From: Reticulitermes speratus
Taxonomy: Eukaryota > Arthropoda > Insecta > Blattodea > Rhinotermitidae
Length of the DNA: 64,000 nt
NCBI GenBank assembly: GCA_021186555.1
Contig: JAJKFL010000004.1
Coordinates: forward strand, 13,518,779-13,582,778
Direction: 5' to 3'
The position numbers and the translations under genes are program-made. Position 1 is the first letter of the stretch, and each line of letters opens with the position of its first letter. The notes below the pieces were generated by a model that had not been told where the DNA came from, did not search any database, and saw only the letters and a program-made list of their open reading frames with translations. Shown here in pieces: positions 1 through 12,709 of the stretch.

Positions 1-268
1 CTGTGTGTCTGCGGGTGCACAACATTAGGGACACAGCGCTGTGTGTCTGCGGGTGCACAACATTAGGGACACAGCGCTGTGTGTCTGCGGGTGCACAACA
101 TTAGGGACACAGCGCTGTGTGTCTGCGGGTGCACAACATTAGGGACACAGCGCTGTGTGTCTGCGGGTGCACAACATTAGGGACACAGCGCTGTGTGTCT
201 TGCGGGTGCAGAACATTAGGGACACAGCGCTGTGTGTCTGCGGGTGCACAACATTAGGGACACAGCGC
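1..268. repeat. 38-bp tandem repeat, 7 copies
   Basis: The unit begins CTGTGTGTCTGCGGGTGCAC and recurs every 38 bp from base 1. One copy has a 1-bp insertion (TCTTGCGGG near 199). The array runs off the left edge of the window, so its full length is unknown. It ends at GGGACACAGCG before unrelated sequence. No coding role is visible. Confidence 0.97.
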
Positions 269-299
269 ACGTTACGACTGGCTTACGATGCCACTGTAC

Positions 300-990
300 C
301 ACTAACTGCATGCAGCACAGTCCTTCTTGACTAGCTAACAGTTCCTCAGCTAGTCAAGAAATTCCCCGCGTTTTATGAACCCGAAGGTTCATTACCGCAC
401 TCACAAGAGCCCGCCACCTGTCCCTATCCTGAGCCATATCAATCCAGTCCATGCCCCCCATCCAACTTCTTGAAGATCCATTTTAATATTATCCTTCCAT
501 CTACGCCTCGGTCTTCCAAGTGGTCTCCTTACCTCAGGTCTCCCCACCAAAATCCTGTATGCACCTCTCCCCTCACCCATACGTGCTACATGCCCCGCTC
601 ACCTCATTCTTCTTGATTTGATCACCCGAATAATATTTGGTGATGAGTACAGATCATTAAGTTCCTCGTTATGTAGTCTTCTCCACTCCCCTGTTACCCC
701 GTCCCTCTTAGGCCTAAATATCCCCCTCAGCACCCTATTCTCGAACACCCTCAGCCTATGTTCCTCCCTCAGTGTGACAGACCAAGTTTCACACCCATAC
801 AAAACAACAACACAATTATAGTTCTGTATATCTTAATGTTTGTATCTTTAGATAGCAAACTGTAAGACACAAGATCCTGCACCGAATGATAACAAGCATT
901 ACGTGACTTCAATCTGCTCTTAATTTCTTCCTGAATGGAATTTCGATTTGTTACGGTTGTTCCGAAATATTTGAACTGTTCCACACTTTC
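300..990 (-). mobile_element. LINE-A retrotransposon, 3' fragment
   Basis: On the minus strand this encodes the C-terminal tail of a non-LTR reverse transcriptase. VEQFKYFGTTVTNRNSIQEE is read near 984-925 and [20 protein letters not shown] near 800-740, followed by [20 protein letters not shown]. After a stop come [20 protein letters not shown] and the GRPRRRW block. The frame is broken by stops and shifts, so it is dead. The element's 3' end lies at about 300, where ACTAACTGCATGCAGCAC marks the junction. The catalytic part (YxDD) is absent. The clade is not assigned from the sequence. The family name LINE-A is used only in this annotation. Confidence 0.9.
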
Positions 991-1347
991 AAAGCGACTC
1001 TACCCCTTGTTTCATGTACGACCTCGCACACTGCAGACGACACGACGACAATGTGTTCACGACCGGACGATACGACACGACGACGACTCAGCATGCTGTG
1101 TCGCCTGTCGCTCAGTCATAAACATATGGCCACAGCAGGCAGAGATCTCACATTTACAAAGCTTTACTAGGCTGTGTGGGCATGAGTACGACAGCAGATT
1201 AGAACAGTGGAGCACTGCGTGTTGTGACAGGGAACACGCTGCTGCACGAGAAAGGACACGACTGGTCGAACGTGGGCATACAGCGGCAAAGGCCTCAATG
1301 TTCGCTGAATATTCTATAACTTACTTAAAGCCCTAATGTCTGCCTTC

Positions 1348-3147
1348 TGTCGTGGTGCTCAGATACTGTTTCTGTTACACTTTATGACACTCCACACTCA
1401 AGCAGTGCCTGTCGTGGTGCTCAGATACTGTTTCTGTTTCACTTTATGACATTCCACACTCAAGCAGTGCCTGTCGTGGTGCTCAGATACTGTTTCTGTT
1501 TCACTTTATGACACTCCACACTCAAGCAGTGCCTGTCGTGGTGCTCAGATACTGTTTCTGTTTCACTTTATGACACTCCACACTCAAGCAGTGCCTGTCG
1601 TGGTGCTCAGATACTGTTTCTGTTACACTTTATGACACTCCACACTCAAGCAGTGCCTGTTGTGGTGCTCAGATACTGTTTCTGTTACACTTATGACACT
1701 CCACACTCAAGCAGTGCCTGTCGTGGTGCTCAGATAATGTTTCTGTTACACTTTATGACACTCCACCCTCAAGCAGTGTCTGTCGTGGTGCTCAGATACT
1801 GTTTCTGTTACACTTTATGACACTCCACACTCAAGCAGTGCCTGTCGTGGTGCTCAGATACTGTTTCTGTTACACTTTATGACACTCCACACTCAAGCAG
1901 TGCCTGTCGTGGTGCTCAGATACTGTTTCTGTTTCACTTTATGACACTCCACACTCAAGCAGTGCCTGTCGTGGTGCTCAGATACTGTTTCTGTTTCACT
2001 TTATGACACTCCACACTCAAGCAGTGCCTGTCGTGGTGCTCAGATAATGTTTCTGTTACACTTTATGACACTCCACACTCAAGCAGTGCCTGTCGTGGTG
2101 CTCAGATACTGTTTCTGTTTCACTTATGACACTCCACACTCAAGCAGTACCTGTCGTGGTGCTCGGATACTGTTTCTGTTACACTTTATGACACTCCACA
2201 CTCAAGCAGTACCTGTCTGGTGCTCAGATACTGTTTCTGTTACACTTTATGACAACCACACTCAAGCAGTGCCTGTCGTGGTGCTCAGATAATGTTTCTG
2301 TTTCACTTTATGACACTCCACACTCAAGCAGTGCCTGTCGTGGTGCTCAGATACTGTTTCTGTTACACTTATGACACTCCACACTCAAGCAGTGCCTGTC
2401 GTGGTGCTCAGATAATGTTTCTGTTACACTTTATGACACTCCACCCTCAAGCAGTGCCTGTCGTGGTGCTCAGATACTGTTTCTGTTACACTTATGATAC
2501 ACTCCACACTCAAGCAGTGCCTGTCGTGGTGCTCAGATACTGTTTCTGTTACACTTATGACACTCCACACTCAAGCAGTACCTGTCGTGGTGCTCGAATA
2601 CTGTTTCTGTTACACTTATGACACTCCACACTCAAGCAGTACCTGTCATGGTGCTCAGATACTGTTTCTGTTACACTTTATGACACTCCACCCTCAAGCA
2701 GTGCCTGTCGTGGTGCTCAGATACTGTTTCTGTTACACTTTATGACACTCCACACTCAAGCAGTGCCTGTCGTGGTGCTCAGATACTGTTTCTGTTACAC
2801 TTATGACACTCCACACTCAAGCAGTACCTGTCGTGGTGCTCGGATACTGTTTCTGTTACACTTTATGACACTCCACACTCAAGCAGTACCTGTCATGGTG
2901 CTCAGATACTGTTTCTGTTACACTTTATGACAAACCACACTCAAGCAGTGCCTGTTGTGGTGCTCAGATAATGTTTCTGTTACACTTTATGACACTCCAC
3001 ACTCAAGCAGTGCCTGTCGTGGTGCTCAGATACTGTTTCTGTTACACTTTATGACACTCCACACTCAAGCAGTGCCTGTCGTGTGCTCAGATACTGTTTC
3101 TGTTACACTTTATGACACTCCACACTCAAGCAGTACCTGTCGTGTCA
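1348..3147. repeat. 62-bp tandem repeat, about 29 copies
   Basis: The unit contains TGTCGTGGTGCTCAGATACT followed by GTTTCTGTTACACTTTATGA and a CTCAAGCAGTGCC end. Copies differ by TTACAC versus TTTCAC, TTATGA versus TTTATGA, and GCC versus ACC. One-base length changes let several open frames (62-109 codons) arise by chance; they all read the same repeated peptide and stop at indels, so I do not call genes. No unamplified parent sequence was seen elsewhere in the window. Confidence 0.96.
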
Positions 3148-4155
3148 GTATTAAAACGCCGTCCGAGTGCGAAGCTCGTATCGTGACGCATGTGTCATAT
3201 CGCAACCGCCCTGCCATCGAATCGCAGTCGTGTTGCAATAGCGTCGCCAACCTATAAGGGGCGCTAACACGTCACTGGATAATTGCAAATATGGTGCTAT
3301 GAACTCGGGTATTCCACAGCGAAAGAATTTATCTGACAACATCGCAATTAAGGCACGCCCCTCAAAAATTTTCTTCAGCCCTGTCATAGGCCGAAAAAGT
3401 TTAAAAAAAACACCCGTTTGAAGAGGCGCCAAATTATTAGCCACACGTGTCGAGCCGGTCCTGTTCACGTGTCGGTGTGGGCATTATGGTGGACTATCTT
3501 TGATAGCCCACGGATGGACCAAACTTTGATTAGTCTTTCAACATGGCGGCGGCTAAAGCGGGGAAACTACAAACAAAATGGCAGCCGCCAAAGACAGCCG
3601 TGAGAAACAGAATGTCACGAAAATTAACTTGCAGATGCAGGATCGCTCGTAAACCAACGCTCCATTTTTTTTATTAAAAATATTTTTCATTCCACAGCTT
3701 TGCTTTTGCACTGTTTGTACAAGGGGGGGTGCTGCACCTTGGGTCAATTTTTGGTTTTCATTTTCTGTGTGAAAAGGATTATATGTGGGGAAGTTTCAGA
3801 TGCTGCATGTTGTTGGACATATATATGGCAACTGCAGTACATCTTGTATTTCAATATTGCTTTGTACTTTCAGTTACTGATGACGATAAAGCGATCCAAG
3901 GTGAAACAAGATGTTGTTAAAGCTTGGGACAGAATTAAAGAGAAGGGTAAAGTAAGGGGTCAATATATTTGTAATAATTCTAATTGGTATACAGCCAAGT
4001 GCACAACTAAACACACAGCAACTTACATAACCAGGAATAGTAAGATTAATAACTGAAGAAAAGTACGACTATATGCACTACTACTGAGCCAATGATATTC
4101 ATTTAATACATCTAGAAATGAGGAAAAAGACAAGTGGAATATAAGTCGTACAGGA
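3148..4155. other. No recognisable gene; short unassigned frames
   Basis: About 1 kb between the 62-bp array and the TTAGG array. Open frames of 105 codons (minus, 3468-3151) and 118 codons (plus, 3700-4056) are present but show no motif I recognise. A poly-T run lies near 3665. I see no transposon terminus here. Confidence 0.4.
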
Positions 4156-4159
4156 TAGG

Positions 4160-7100
4160 CTACGTTAGGTTAGGTTAGGTTATGTTATGTTAGTTTAGGT
4201 TAGGTTAGGTTAGGGTAGGTTAGGTTATGTTAGTTTAGGTTAGGTTAGGTTAGGGTAGGTTAGGTTATGTTAGTTTAGGTTAGGTTAGGTTAGGTTAGGT
4301 TATGTTAGTTTAGGTTAGGTTAGGTTAGGGTAGGTTAGGTTATGTTAGTTTAGGTTAGGTTAGGTTAGGTTAGGTTAGGTTAGGTTAGGTTATGTTAGTT
4401 TAGGTTAGGTTAGGTTAGGGTAGGTTAGGTTATGTTAGTTTAGGTTAGGTTAGGTTAGGGTAGGTTAGGTTAGGGTAGGTTAGGTTAGGTTAGGATAGGT
4501 TAGGTTAGGTTATGTTAGGTTATGTTAGTTTAGGTTAGGTTAGGTTAGGGTAGGTTAGGTTATGTTAGTTTAGGTTAGGTTAGGTTAGGTTAGGTTATGT
4601 TAGTTTAGGTTAGGTTAGGTTAGGGTAGGTTAGGTTATGTTAGTTTAGGTTAGGTTAGGGTAGGTTAGGTTAGGGTAGGTTAGGTTAGGTTAGGATAGGT
4701 TAGGTTAGGTTATGTTAGGTTATGTTAGTTTAGGTTAGGTTAGGGTAGGTTAGGTTATGTTAGTTTAGGTTAGGTTAGGTTAGGTTATGTTAGTTTAGGT
4801 TAGGTTAGGTTAGGGTAGGTTAGGTTATGTTAGTTTAGGTTAGGTTAGGTTAGGGTAGGTTAGGTTAGGGTAGGTTAGGTTAGGTTAGGATAGGTTAGGT
4901 TAGGTTATGTTAGGTTAGGTTAGGTTAGTTACTTTAGGTTAGGGTAGGTTAGGGTAGGTTAGGTTAGGTTACGTTAGAATCAGGTAAGGTTAGGTTAGGT
5001 TAGAATCAGGTTAGGTTACAGTGAGGTTAGGTTAGGTTAGAATCAGGTTAGGTTAGGTTAGGTTAGGTTAGAATCAGGTTAGGTTAGTTTAGGTTAGAAT
5101 CAGGTTGGGTAACAGTGAGGTTAGTTTAGGTTAGGGTAGGTTAGGTTAGGTTAGGATAGGTTAGGTTAGGTTATGTTAGGTTAGGTTAGAGTAGGTTAGG
5201 TTAGGTTAGTTACTTTAGGTTAGGTTATGATAGGTTAGTTAGGTTAGAATCAGGTTAGGTAGGTTAGGTTATAGAATCAGGTTAGGTTGCAGTGAGGTTA
5301 GGTTAGGTTAGGTTAGAATCAGGTTAGGTTAGGTTAGGTTAGAATCAGGTTAGGTTAGGTTAGGTTAGAATCAGGTTAGGTTACAGTGAGGTTAGGTTAG
5401 GTTAGGTTACGTTAGAATCAGATTAGGTTAGGTTAGAATCAGGTTAGGTTACAGTGAGGTTAGGTTAGGTTAGGTTAGAATCAGGTTAGGTTAGGTTAGG
5501 TTAGAATCAGGTTAGGATAGTGTAGGTTAGGTTAGGTTAGGTTAGAATCAGGTTAGGTTAGAGTGAGGTTAGGTTATGTTAGGTTAGAATCAGGTTAGGT
5601 TAGGTTAGAATCAGGTTAGGTTACAGTGAGGTTAGGATAGAATCAGGTTAGGTTAGGTTAGGTTAGAATCAGGTTAGGTTAGAGTGAGGTTAGGTTAGGT
5701 TAGGGTAGGTTATGTTAGGTTAGGTTAGGTATAGGTTAGGTTTAGGTTATGTTAGGTTAGGGTAGGTTAGGTTAGTTACTTTAGGTTAGGTTAGGTAGTA
5801 GGTTAGGTTTAGAATCAGGTTAGGTTAGGTTAGGTTAGAATCAGGTTAGTTTACAGTGAGGTTAGGTTAGGTTAGAATCAGGTTAGGTTAGGTTAGTGTT
5901 AGGTTAGAATCAGGTTAGTGTACAGTGAGGTTAGGTTAGGTTAGAATCAGGTTAGGTTAGTTAGGTTAGAATCAGGTTAGGTTACAGTGATGTTAGGTTA
6001 GGTTAGGTTAGAAATCAGGTTAGGTTACAGTGAGGTTAGGTTAGGTTGGAATCAGGTTAGGTTAGGTTAGGTTAGAATCAGGTTAGGTTAGGGTAGGTTA
6101 GAATCAGTTTAGGTTACAGTGAGGTTAGGTTAGTTAGGTTAGAATCAGGTTAGGTTAGGTTAGGTTAGAATCAGGTTAGGTTACACTGAGGTTAGGTTAG
6201 AATCAGGTTAGGTTAGGTTAGAATCAGGTTAGGTTACAGTGAGGTTAGGTTAGGTTAGGTTAGTTAGTTTATGGTTAGGTTAGGATAGGTTAGGTATAGG
6301 TTTATGTTAGGTTAGGTAGGTTAGGTTAGTTACTTAGGTTATAGGTAGGTTAGGTTAGTGTTAGAGTTAGGTTAGTTAGGTTAGAATCAGGTATAGTTAC
6401 AGTAGGTTAGTTAGGTTAGAATCAGGTTAGGTTACAGTGAGGTTAGGTTAGTTAGAACAGGTTAGGTTACAGTGAGGTTAGGTTAGTTAGATAGGTTAGA
6501 ATCAGGTTAGGTTAGGTTAGAATCAGGTTAGGTTTAGGTTAGGTTACAATCAGGTTATGTTACAGTGAGTTAGGTTAGGTTAGGTTCGAATCAGGTTAGG
6601 TTAGGTTAGCAGTTAGGTTACAGTAGGTTAGGTTAGGTTGAATCAGGTTAGTTAGGTTAGAATCAGGTTAGGATAGGTTAGTTAGGTTAGATTCAGGTTA
6701 GGTTACGTAGGTTAGGTTAGTTAGTTAGGTTAGAATCAGGTTAGGTTACAGTTAGTTAGGTTAGGTTAGAATCAGGTTAGGTTAGGTTAGAATCAGTTAG
6801 TATCATGAGGTTAGTAGGTTAGGTTAGAATCAGTTTAGTTAGGTTAGAATCAGGTTAGGTTAGGTTAGGTTACAATCAGGTTAGTTACAGTGAGTTAGGT
6901 TAGTTAAGTTCGAACAGGTTAGGTTAGGTTAGAATCAGGTTAGGTTACAGTGAGGTTAGGTTAGGTTTGAATCAGGTTAGGTTAGGTTAGAATCAGGTTA
7001 GGATAGTTAGGATAGGTTAGACAGGTTAGGTTACTGTGAGGTTAGTTAGTTTAGGTTAGGTTAGAATCAGGTTAGGTTACATGTGAGTAGGTTAGGTTAG

Positions 7101-10100
7101 GATTAGAATCAGGTTAGGTTAGGTTAGAATCAGGTTAGGTTACAGTGAGGTTAGGTTAGGTTAGAATCAGGTTAGGTTGGGTTAGGTTAGGTTAGAATCA
7201 GATTAGGTTACAGTGAGGTTAGGTTAGGTTAGTTAGGTAGTTTAGGTTAGTTACTTTTGTTTAGGTTAGGTTAGGGTGGGTTAGTATAGGTTAGGTTAGA
7301 ATCAGGTTAGGTTTGGTTAGGTTAGGTTAGGTTAGAATAGGTTAGGTTACAGTGAGGTTACGTTAGGTTAGAATCAGGTTAGGTTAGGTTAGAATCAGGT
7401 TAGGTTACAGTGAGGTTAGGTTAGGTTAGAATCAGGTTAGGTTAGGTTAGGTTGGAATCAGGTTAGGTTACAGTGAGGTTAGGTTACGTTAGGTTACGTT
7501 AGAATCAGGTTAGGTTAGGTTAGAATCAGGTTAGGTTACAGTGAGTTTATGTTAGGTTAGGTTAGAATCAGGTTATGTTAGGTTAGGTTAGAATCAGGTT
7601 AGGATAGGGTAGGTTAGGTTAGGTTAGGTAAGAATCAGGTTAGGTTACAGTGAGGTTAGGTTAGGGTAGGTATGTTAGGTTAGGTTAGGATAGGTTAGGT
7701 TAGGTTGGGTTATGTTAGGTTAGGGTAGGTTAGGTTAGTTACTTTAGGTTAGGGTAGGTAGGTTAGGTTAGAATCAGGTTAGGTTAGGTTAGGTTAGAAT
7801 CAGGTTAGGTTACAGTGAGGTTAGGTTAGGTTAGAATCAGGTTAGGTTAGGTTAGAATCAGGTTAGGTAACAGTGAGGTTAGGTTAGGTTAGAATCAGGT
7901 TAGGTTACAGTGGGGTTAGGTTAGGTTAGGTTAGAATCAGGTTAGGTTAGGTTAGAATCAGGTTAGGTTAGGTTAGGTTAGAATCAGGTTATGTTACAGT
8001 GATGTTAGGTTAGGTTAGGTTAGAATCAGGTTAGGATAGGTTAGGTTAGGTTAGATTCAGGTTAGGTTACAGTGAGGTTAGGTTAGGTTAGGTTAGGTTA
8101 GAATCAGGTTAGGTTACAGTGAGGTTAGGTTAGGTTAGGTTAGAATCAGGTTAGGTTAGGTTAAAATCAGGTTAGGTTACAGTGAGGTTAAGTTAGGTAG
8201 TTAGAATCAGGTTAGCTTGGGTTAGGTTAGGTTAGAATCAGATTAGGTTACAGTGAGGTTAGGTTAGGTTAGGTTAGGGTAGGTTAGGTTAGTTACTTTA
8301 GTTTAGGTTAGGTTAGGGTAGGTTAGGTTAGGTTAGAATCAGGTTAGGTTTGGTTAGGTATAGGTTAGGTTAGAATCAGGTTAGTTTACAGTGAGGTTAC
8401 GTTAGGTTAGAATCAGGTTAGGTTAGGTTAGAATCAGGTTAGGTTGGGTTAGGTTAGGTTAGAATCAGATTAGGTTACAGTGAGGTTAGTTAGGTTAGGT
8501 TAGGTAGGTTAGGTTAGTTACTTTAGTTTAGGTTAGGTTAGGGTAGGTTAGGTTAGTAGGTTAGAATCAGGTTAGGTTTGGTTAGTTAGGTTAGGTTAGA
8601 ATCAGGTTAGGTTACAGTGAGGTTACGTTAGGTTAGAATCAGGTTAGGTTAGGTTAGAATCAGGTTAGGTTACAGTGAGGTTAGGTTAGGTTAGAATCAG
8701 GTTATGGTTAGGTTAGGTTAGAATCAGGTTAGGGTACAGTGAGGTTAGGTTAGGTTAGAATCAGGTTAGGTTAGGTTAGTTAGAATCAGGTTAGGTTACA
8801 GTGAGGTTAGGTTAGGTTAGGTTAACATGTAAGGTAGGTTAGGTTAGGTTAGGTTAGAATAGGTTAGGTTACATGAGTAGTTAGGTTAGGTTAGAATCAG
8901 GTTAGGTTAGGTTATAGGTTAGAATCAGGTTAGGTACAGTAGTAGGTTAGGTTAGTAATCAGGTTAGGTTAGGTTAGAATCAGGTTAGGTTAGGTTAGTT
9001 AGAATCAGGTTAGGTTACAGTGAGGTTATAGGTTAGGTTAGGTTAGAATCAGGTTAGGTTAGTTAGGTTAGAATCAGGTTAGGTTAAGTGAGGTTAATGT
9101 AGGTTAGGTTTGGTTAGTTAGGTTAGTATAGGTTAGGTTAGAGTTAGGTTAGGTTAGGTAGTTAATCAGGTATTAGGTTAGGTTAGGTTAGTAATAGGTT
9201 AGGTTAGGTTAGGTTAGAATCAGGTTAGGTTAGAGTTAGGGTTAGGTTTAGAATCAGGTTAGGTTAGTGAGGTTAGGTTAGGTTAGGTAGAAACAGGTTA
9301 GTAGGTTAGGTTAGGTTAGAATCAGTTTAGGTTACAGTGAGGTTAGGTTAGGTTAGGTTAGAATCAGGTTAGGTTAGGTAGTTAGAATCAGTTAGGTTAG
9401 GTTAGGTTAGGTTAGAATCAGGTTAGGTTGGGTTAAGGTTAGGTTAGGTTAGAATCAGGTTAGGTTACAGTGGGTTATAGGTTAGGTTAGGTTAAAATCA
9501 GGTTGTTAGGTTAGGTTAGAATCAGGTTAGGTTACAGTGAGGTTAGGTAGGTTAGGTTAAGGTAGGTTAGGTAGGTTAGTAGTTAGGTTATGTAGTTACT
9601 TAGTTAGGTTAGGTTAGGGTAGGTAAGGTTAGGTTAGGTTAGGTTAGAATCAGTTAGGTTAGGTTAGGTTAGGTTAGTAATTAGAATCAGGTTAGGTTAC
9701 AGTGAGGTTAGGTTAGGTTAGGTTAGAATCAGGTTAGGTTAGGTTAGTTAGAATCAGGTTTAGGTTACAGTGAGGTTAGGTTAGGTTAGGTTAGGTAGAT
9801 CAGGTTAGGTTAGATTAGGTTAGGTTACAGTAGTAGTAGTTAGGTTAGGTTAGGTTAGGTTAGGTTAGAATCAGGTTAGGTTACAGTGAGGTTAGGTTAG
9901 GTTAGGTTAGAATCAGGTTAGTTAGTTAAAATCAGGTTAGGTTACGAGTAGGTTAAGTTAGGTTAGGTTAGAATCAGGTTAGCTTGGGTTAGGTTAGGTT
10001 AGAATCAGATTAGGTTACAGTGAGGTTAGGTTAGGTTAGGTTAGGGTAGGTTAGGTTAGTTACTTTAGTTTAGGTTAGGTTAGGGTAGGTTAGGTTAGGT

Positions 10101-11700
10101 TAGAATCAGGTTAGGTTTGGTTAGGTTAGGTTAGGTTAGAATCAGGTTAGTTTACAGTGAGGTTACGTTAGGTTAGAATCAGGTTAGGTTAGGTTAGAAT
10201 CAGGTTAGGTTGGGTTAGGTTAGGTTAGAATCAGATTAGGTTACAGTGAGGTTAGGTTAGGTTAGGTTAGGGTAGGTTAGGTTAGTTACTTTAGTTTAGG
10301 TTAGGTTAGGGTAGGTTAGGTTAGGTTAGGTTAGAATCAGGTTAGGTTTGGTTAGGTTAGGTTAGGTTAGAATCAGGTTAGGTTACAGTGAGGTTACGTT
10401 AGGTTAGAATCAGGTTAGGTTAGGTTAGAATCAGGTTAGGTTACAGTGAGGTTAGGTTAGGTTAGAATCAGGTTAGGTTAGGTTAGAATCAGGTTAGGGT
10501 ACAGTGAGGTTAGGTTAGGTTAGAATCAGGTTAGGTTAGGTTAGAATCAGGTTAGGTTAGGTTATGTTAGAATCAGGTTAGGTTACAGTGAGGTTAGGTT
10601 AGGTTAGGTTAGAATCAGGTTAGGTTAGGTTAGGTTAAATCAGGTTAGGTTACAGTGAGGTTAGGTTAGGTTAGAATCAGGTTAGGTTAGGTTAGGTTAG
10701 AATCAGGTTAGGGTACAGTGAGGTTAGGTTAGGTTAGAATCAGGTTAGGTTAGGTTAGAATCAGGTTAGGTTAGGTTATGTTAGAATCAGGTTAGGTTAC
10801 AGTGAGGTTAGGTTAGGTTAGGTTAGAATCAGGTTAGGTTAGGTTAGGTTAGAATCAGGTTAGGTTACAGTGAGGTTATGTTAGGTTAGGTTTGGTTAGG
10901 TTAGGTTAGTATCAGGTTAGGTTAGGTTAGGTTAGGTTAGGTTAGAATCAGGTTAGGTTAGGTTAGGTTAGGTTAGAATGAGGTTAGGTTAGGTTAGGTT
11001 AGAATCAGGTTAGGTTAGGTTAGGTTAGGTTAGAATCAGGTTAGGTTACAGTGAGGTTAGGTTAGGTTAGGTTAGTATCAGGTTAGGTTAGGTTAGGTTA
11101 GGTTAGAATCAGTTTAGGTTACAGTGAGGTTAGGTTAGGTTAGGTTAGAATCAGGTTAGGTTAGGTTAGGTTAGAATCAGGTTAGGTTAGGTTAGGTTAG
11201 GTTAGAATCAGGTTAGGTTGGGTTAGGTTAGGTTAGGTTAGAATCAGGTTAGGTTACAGTGGGGTTAGGTTAGGTTAGGTTAAAATCAGGTTGTTAGGTT
11301 AGGTTAGAATCAGGTTAGGTTACAGTGAGGTTAGGTTAGGTTAGGTTAGGTTAGGATAGGTTAGGTTAGGTTAATGTAGGTTAGGTTATGTTAGTTACTT
11401 TAGTTTAGGTTAGGTTAGGGTAGGTAAGGTTAGGTTAGGTTAGGTTAGAATCAGGTTAGGTTAGGTTAGGTTAGGTTAGTTTAGAATCAGGTTAGGTTAC
11501 AGTGAGGTTAGGTTAGGTTAGGTTAGAATCAGGTTAGGTTAGGTTAGGTTAGAATCAGGTTAGGTTACAGTGAGGTTAGGTTAGGTTAGGTTAGGTTAGA
11601 ATCAGGTTAGGTTAGATTCAGGTTAGGTTACAGTGAGGTTAGTTTAGGTTAGGTTAGGTTAGGTTAGGTTAGAATCAGGTTAGGTTACAGTGAGGTTACG
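4160..11700 (+). repeat. Interstitial insect telomere-type (TTAGG)n array, about 7.5 kb
   Basis: The basic period is 5 (TTAGG), all in one orientation on the plus strand. From 4160 to about 4980 it is TTAGG mixed with TTATG, TTAGTTTAGG and TTAGGGTAGG in a loose higher-order pattern. From about 4980 onward two longer variants are interspersed dozens of times: TTAGAATCAGG and TTACAGTGAGG. TTAGG is the ancestral telomere repeat of insects. Non-telomeric sequence on both sides makes this an internal array, or possibly a subtelomere. The degenerate variants argue against active telomerase-made DNA. Confidence 0.95.
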
Positions 11701-11704
11701 TCAG

Positions 11705-12380
11705 ACTTACGTTGTAGTTATATTGGAAGTACTGTTGATTTATGTTGAAATTTTGAGTAAGTTGGAATTATGCTGCAGTTACTTAAGAATTATTTTGGAG
11801 TTACGTCGGGGTTTTTTTGAAGTGACTGTGGAATTATTTTCGAGTTACTTTGGAGCTATCTTTGAGTAACGTAAAGTTATTTGGGAGTTATGTTAAAGGT
11901 ATGTTGGAGTTATTTTGGAGTTATGTTGGAGAAACATAGGAGTTATTTTGGAAATTTTTTGGAGTTATATTGGGCGTTATTTTCGAATTATTTTGAAGTT
12001 ATTTTGGAGTTACGTAACAGTTAGTGTGAAGTTATGTGACAAAACCGCAGACCGGATTTTGTAAAAATAAGAATTCTCGGACTTTCACTGTCAGTATTGT
12101 AATGGCAGTATTGTAATGTCATTATTGTAATGGCAGTATTGTAATGTCAGTATTGTAATGGCAGTGCTGAAATGCAATCTGCATGTTAGTCTTGTTTAGT
12201 TCGGACGTGTACTGTGTCACGTCGTGCCGAAAATGTTTCGTAATTCGAAGACACGTTGCCGTGAAGTACGGAAAACACCAACGGCGTTCCCGAACTTAAA
12301 GTCGCGCTTTTTTTGACATCAACAGGGATAACCAAATTAGAGGGATCCTCCTAGCCATGTCTGCTGATTGCTGATTACTA
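11705..12380. other. Degenerate TTGGAGTTAT-rich sequence and a short 15-bp-type repeat
   Basis: From 11740 to 12050 imperfect repeats of GGAGTTATTTT and GGAGTTATGTT recur at about 15-bp spacing, far more decayed than the TTAGG array beside them. From 12095 to 12170 AGTATTGTAATGGC and AGTATTGTAATGTC alternate five or six times. No gene is evident up to the hAT-like element. Confidence 0.6.
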
Positions 12381-12384
12381 CCTG

Positions 12385-12709
12385 CAGTGCCGACGATAAG
12401 GGAGAGGGGGAAGCCGGTACAATTTACCGGGGCCCGGCCGCCTGAAAGGGGGCCCGGGGCCCGACTATGTTGCTATGTTTTTGCCTTCCTCGGTAGTACC
12501 ATTATCTGTCGACTGTACAAATTAACCCTTTCAGACCAAGCCCAAGTCACTCTGCAACTGACAGTCAGGGCAGGGGCACTTTTTTTGTTTATTGTTTATT
12601 TTTTCACACCAATACAAATCTCGAGTATAGATTTTTATCCAGTCCGCACTTGCTGGGGGGTGCCCAAAAATTTTTTTTACCGGGACCCAAACCCGCCTTG
12701 GCGACCCTG
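12385..12709. mobile_element. hAT-like non-autonomous DNA transposon (MITE)
   Basis: The left end reads CAGTGCCGACGATAAGG and the right end, reverse-complemented, CAGGGTCGCCAAGGCGGG. Both ends carry CCGGTA close inside. CAG starts with short imperfect inverted ends fit hAT elements. The flanks ACTACCTG and ACTACAGT could be a decayed 8-bp target duplication (5 of 8 identical). The 107-codon open frame inside is GC-rich and resembles nothing known, so I treat it as chance. Confidence 0.5.

Noticed and set aside
4160..11700. True chromosome end
   Set aside because: Non-telomeric sequence continues on both sides, and the repeats are heavily variant. I cannot exclude a subtelomere.
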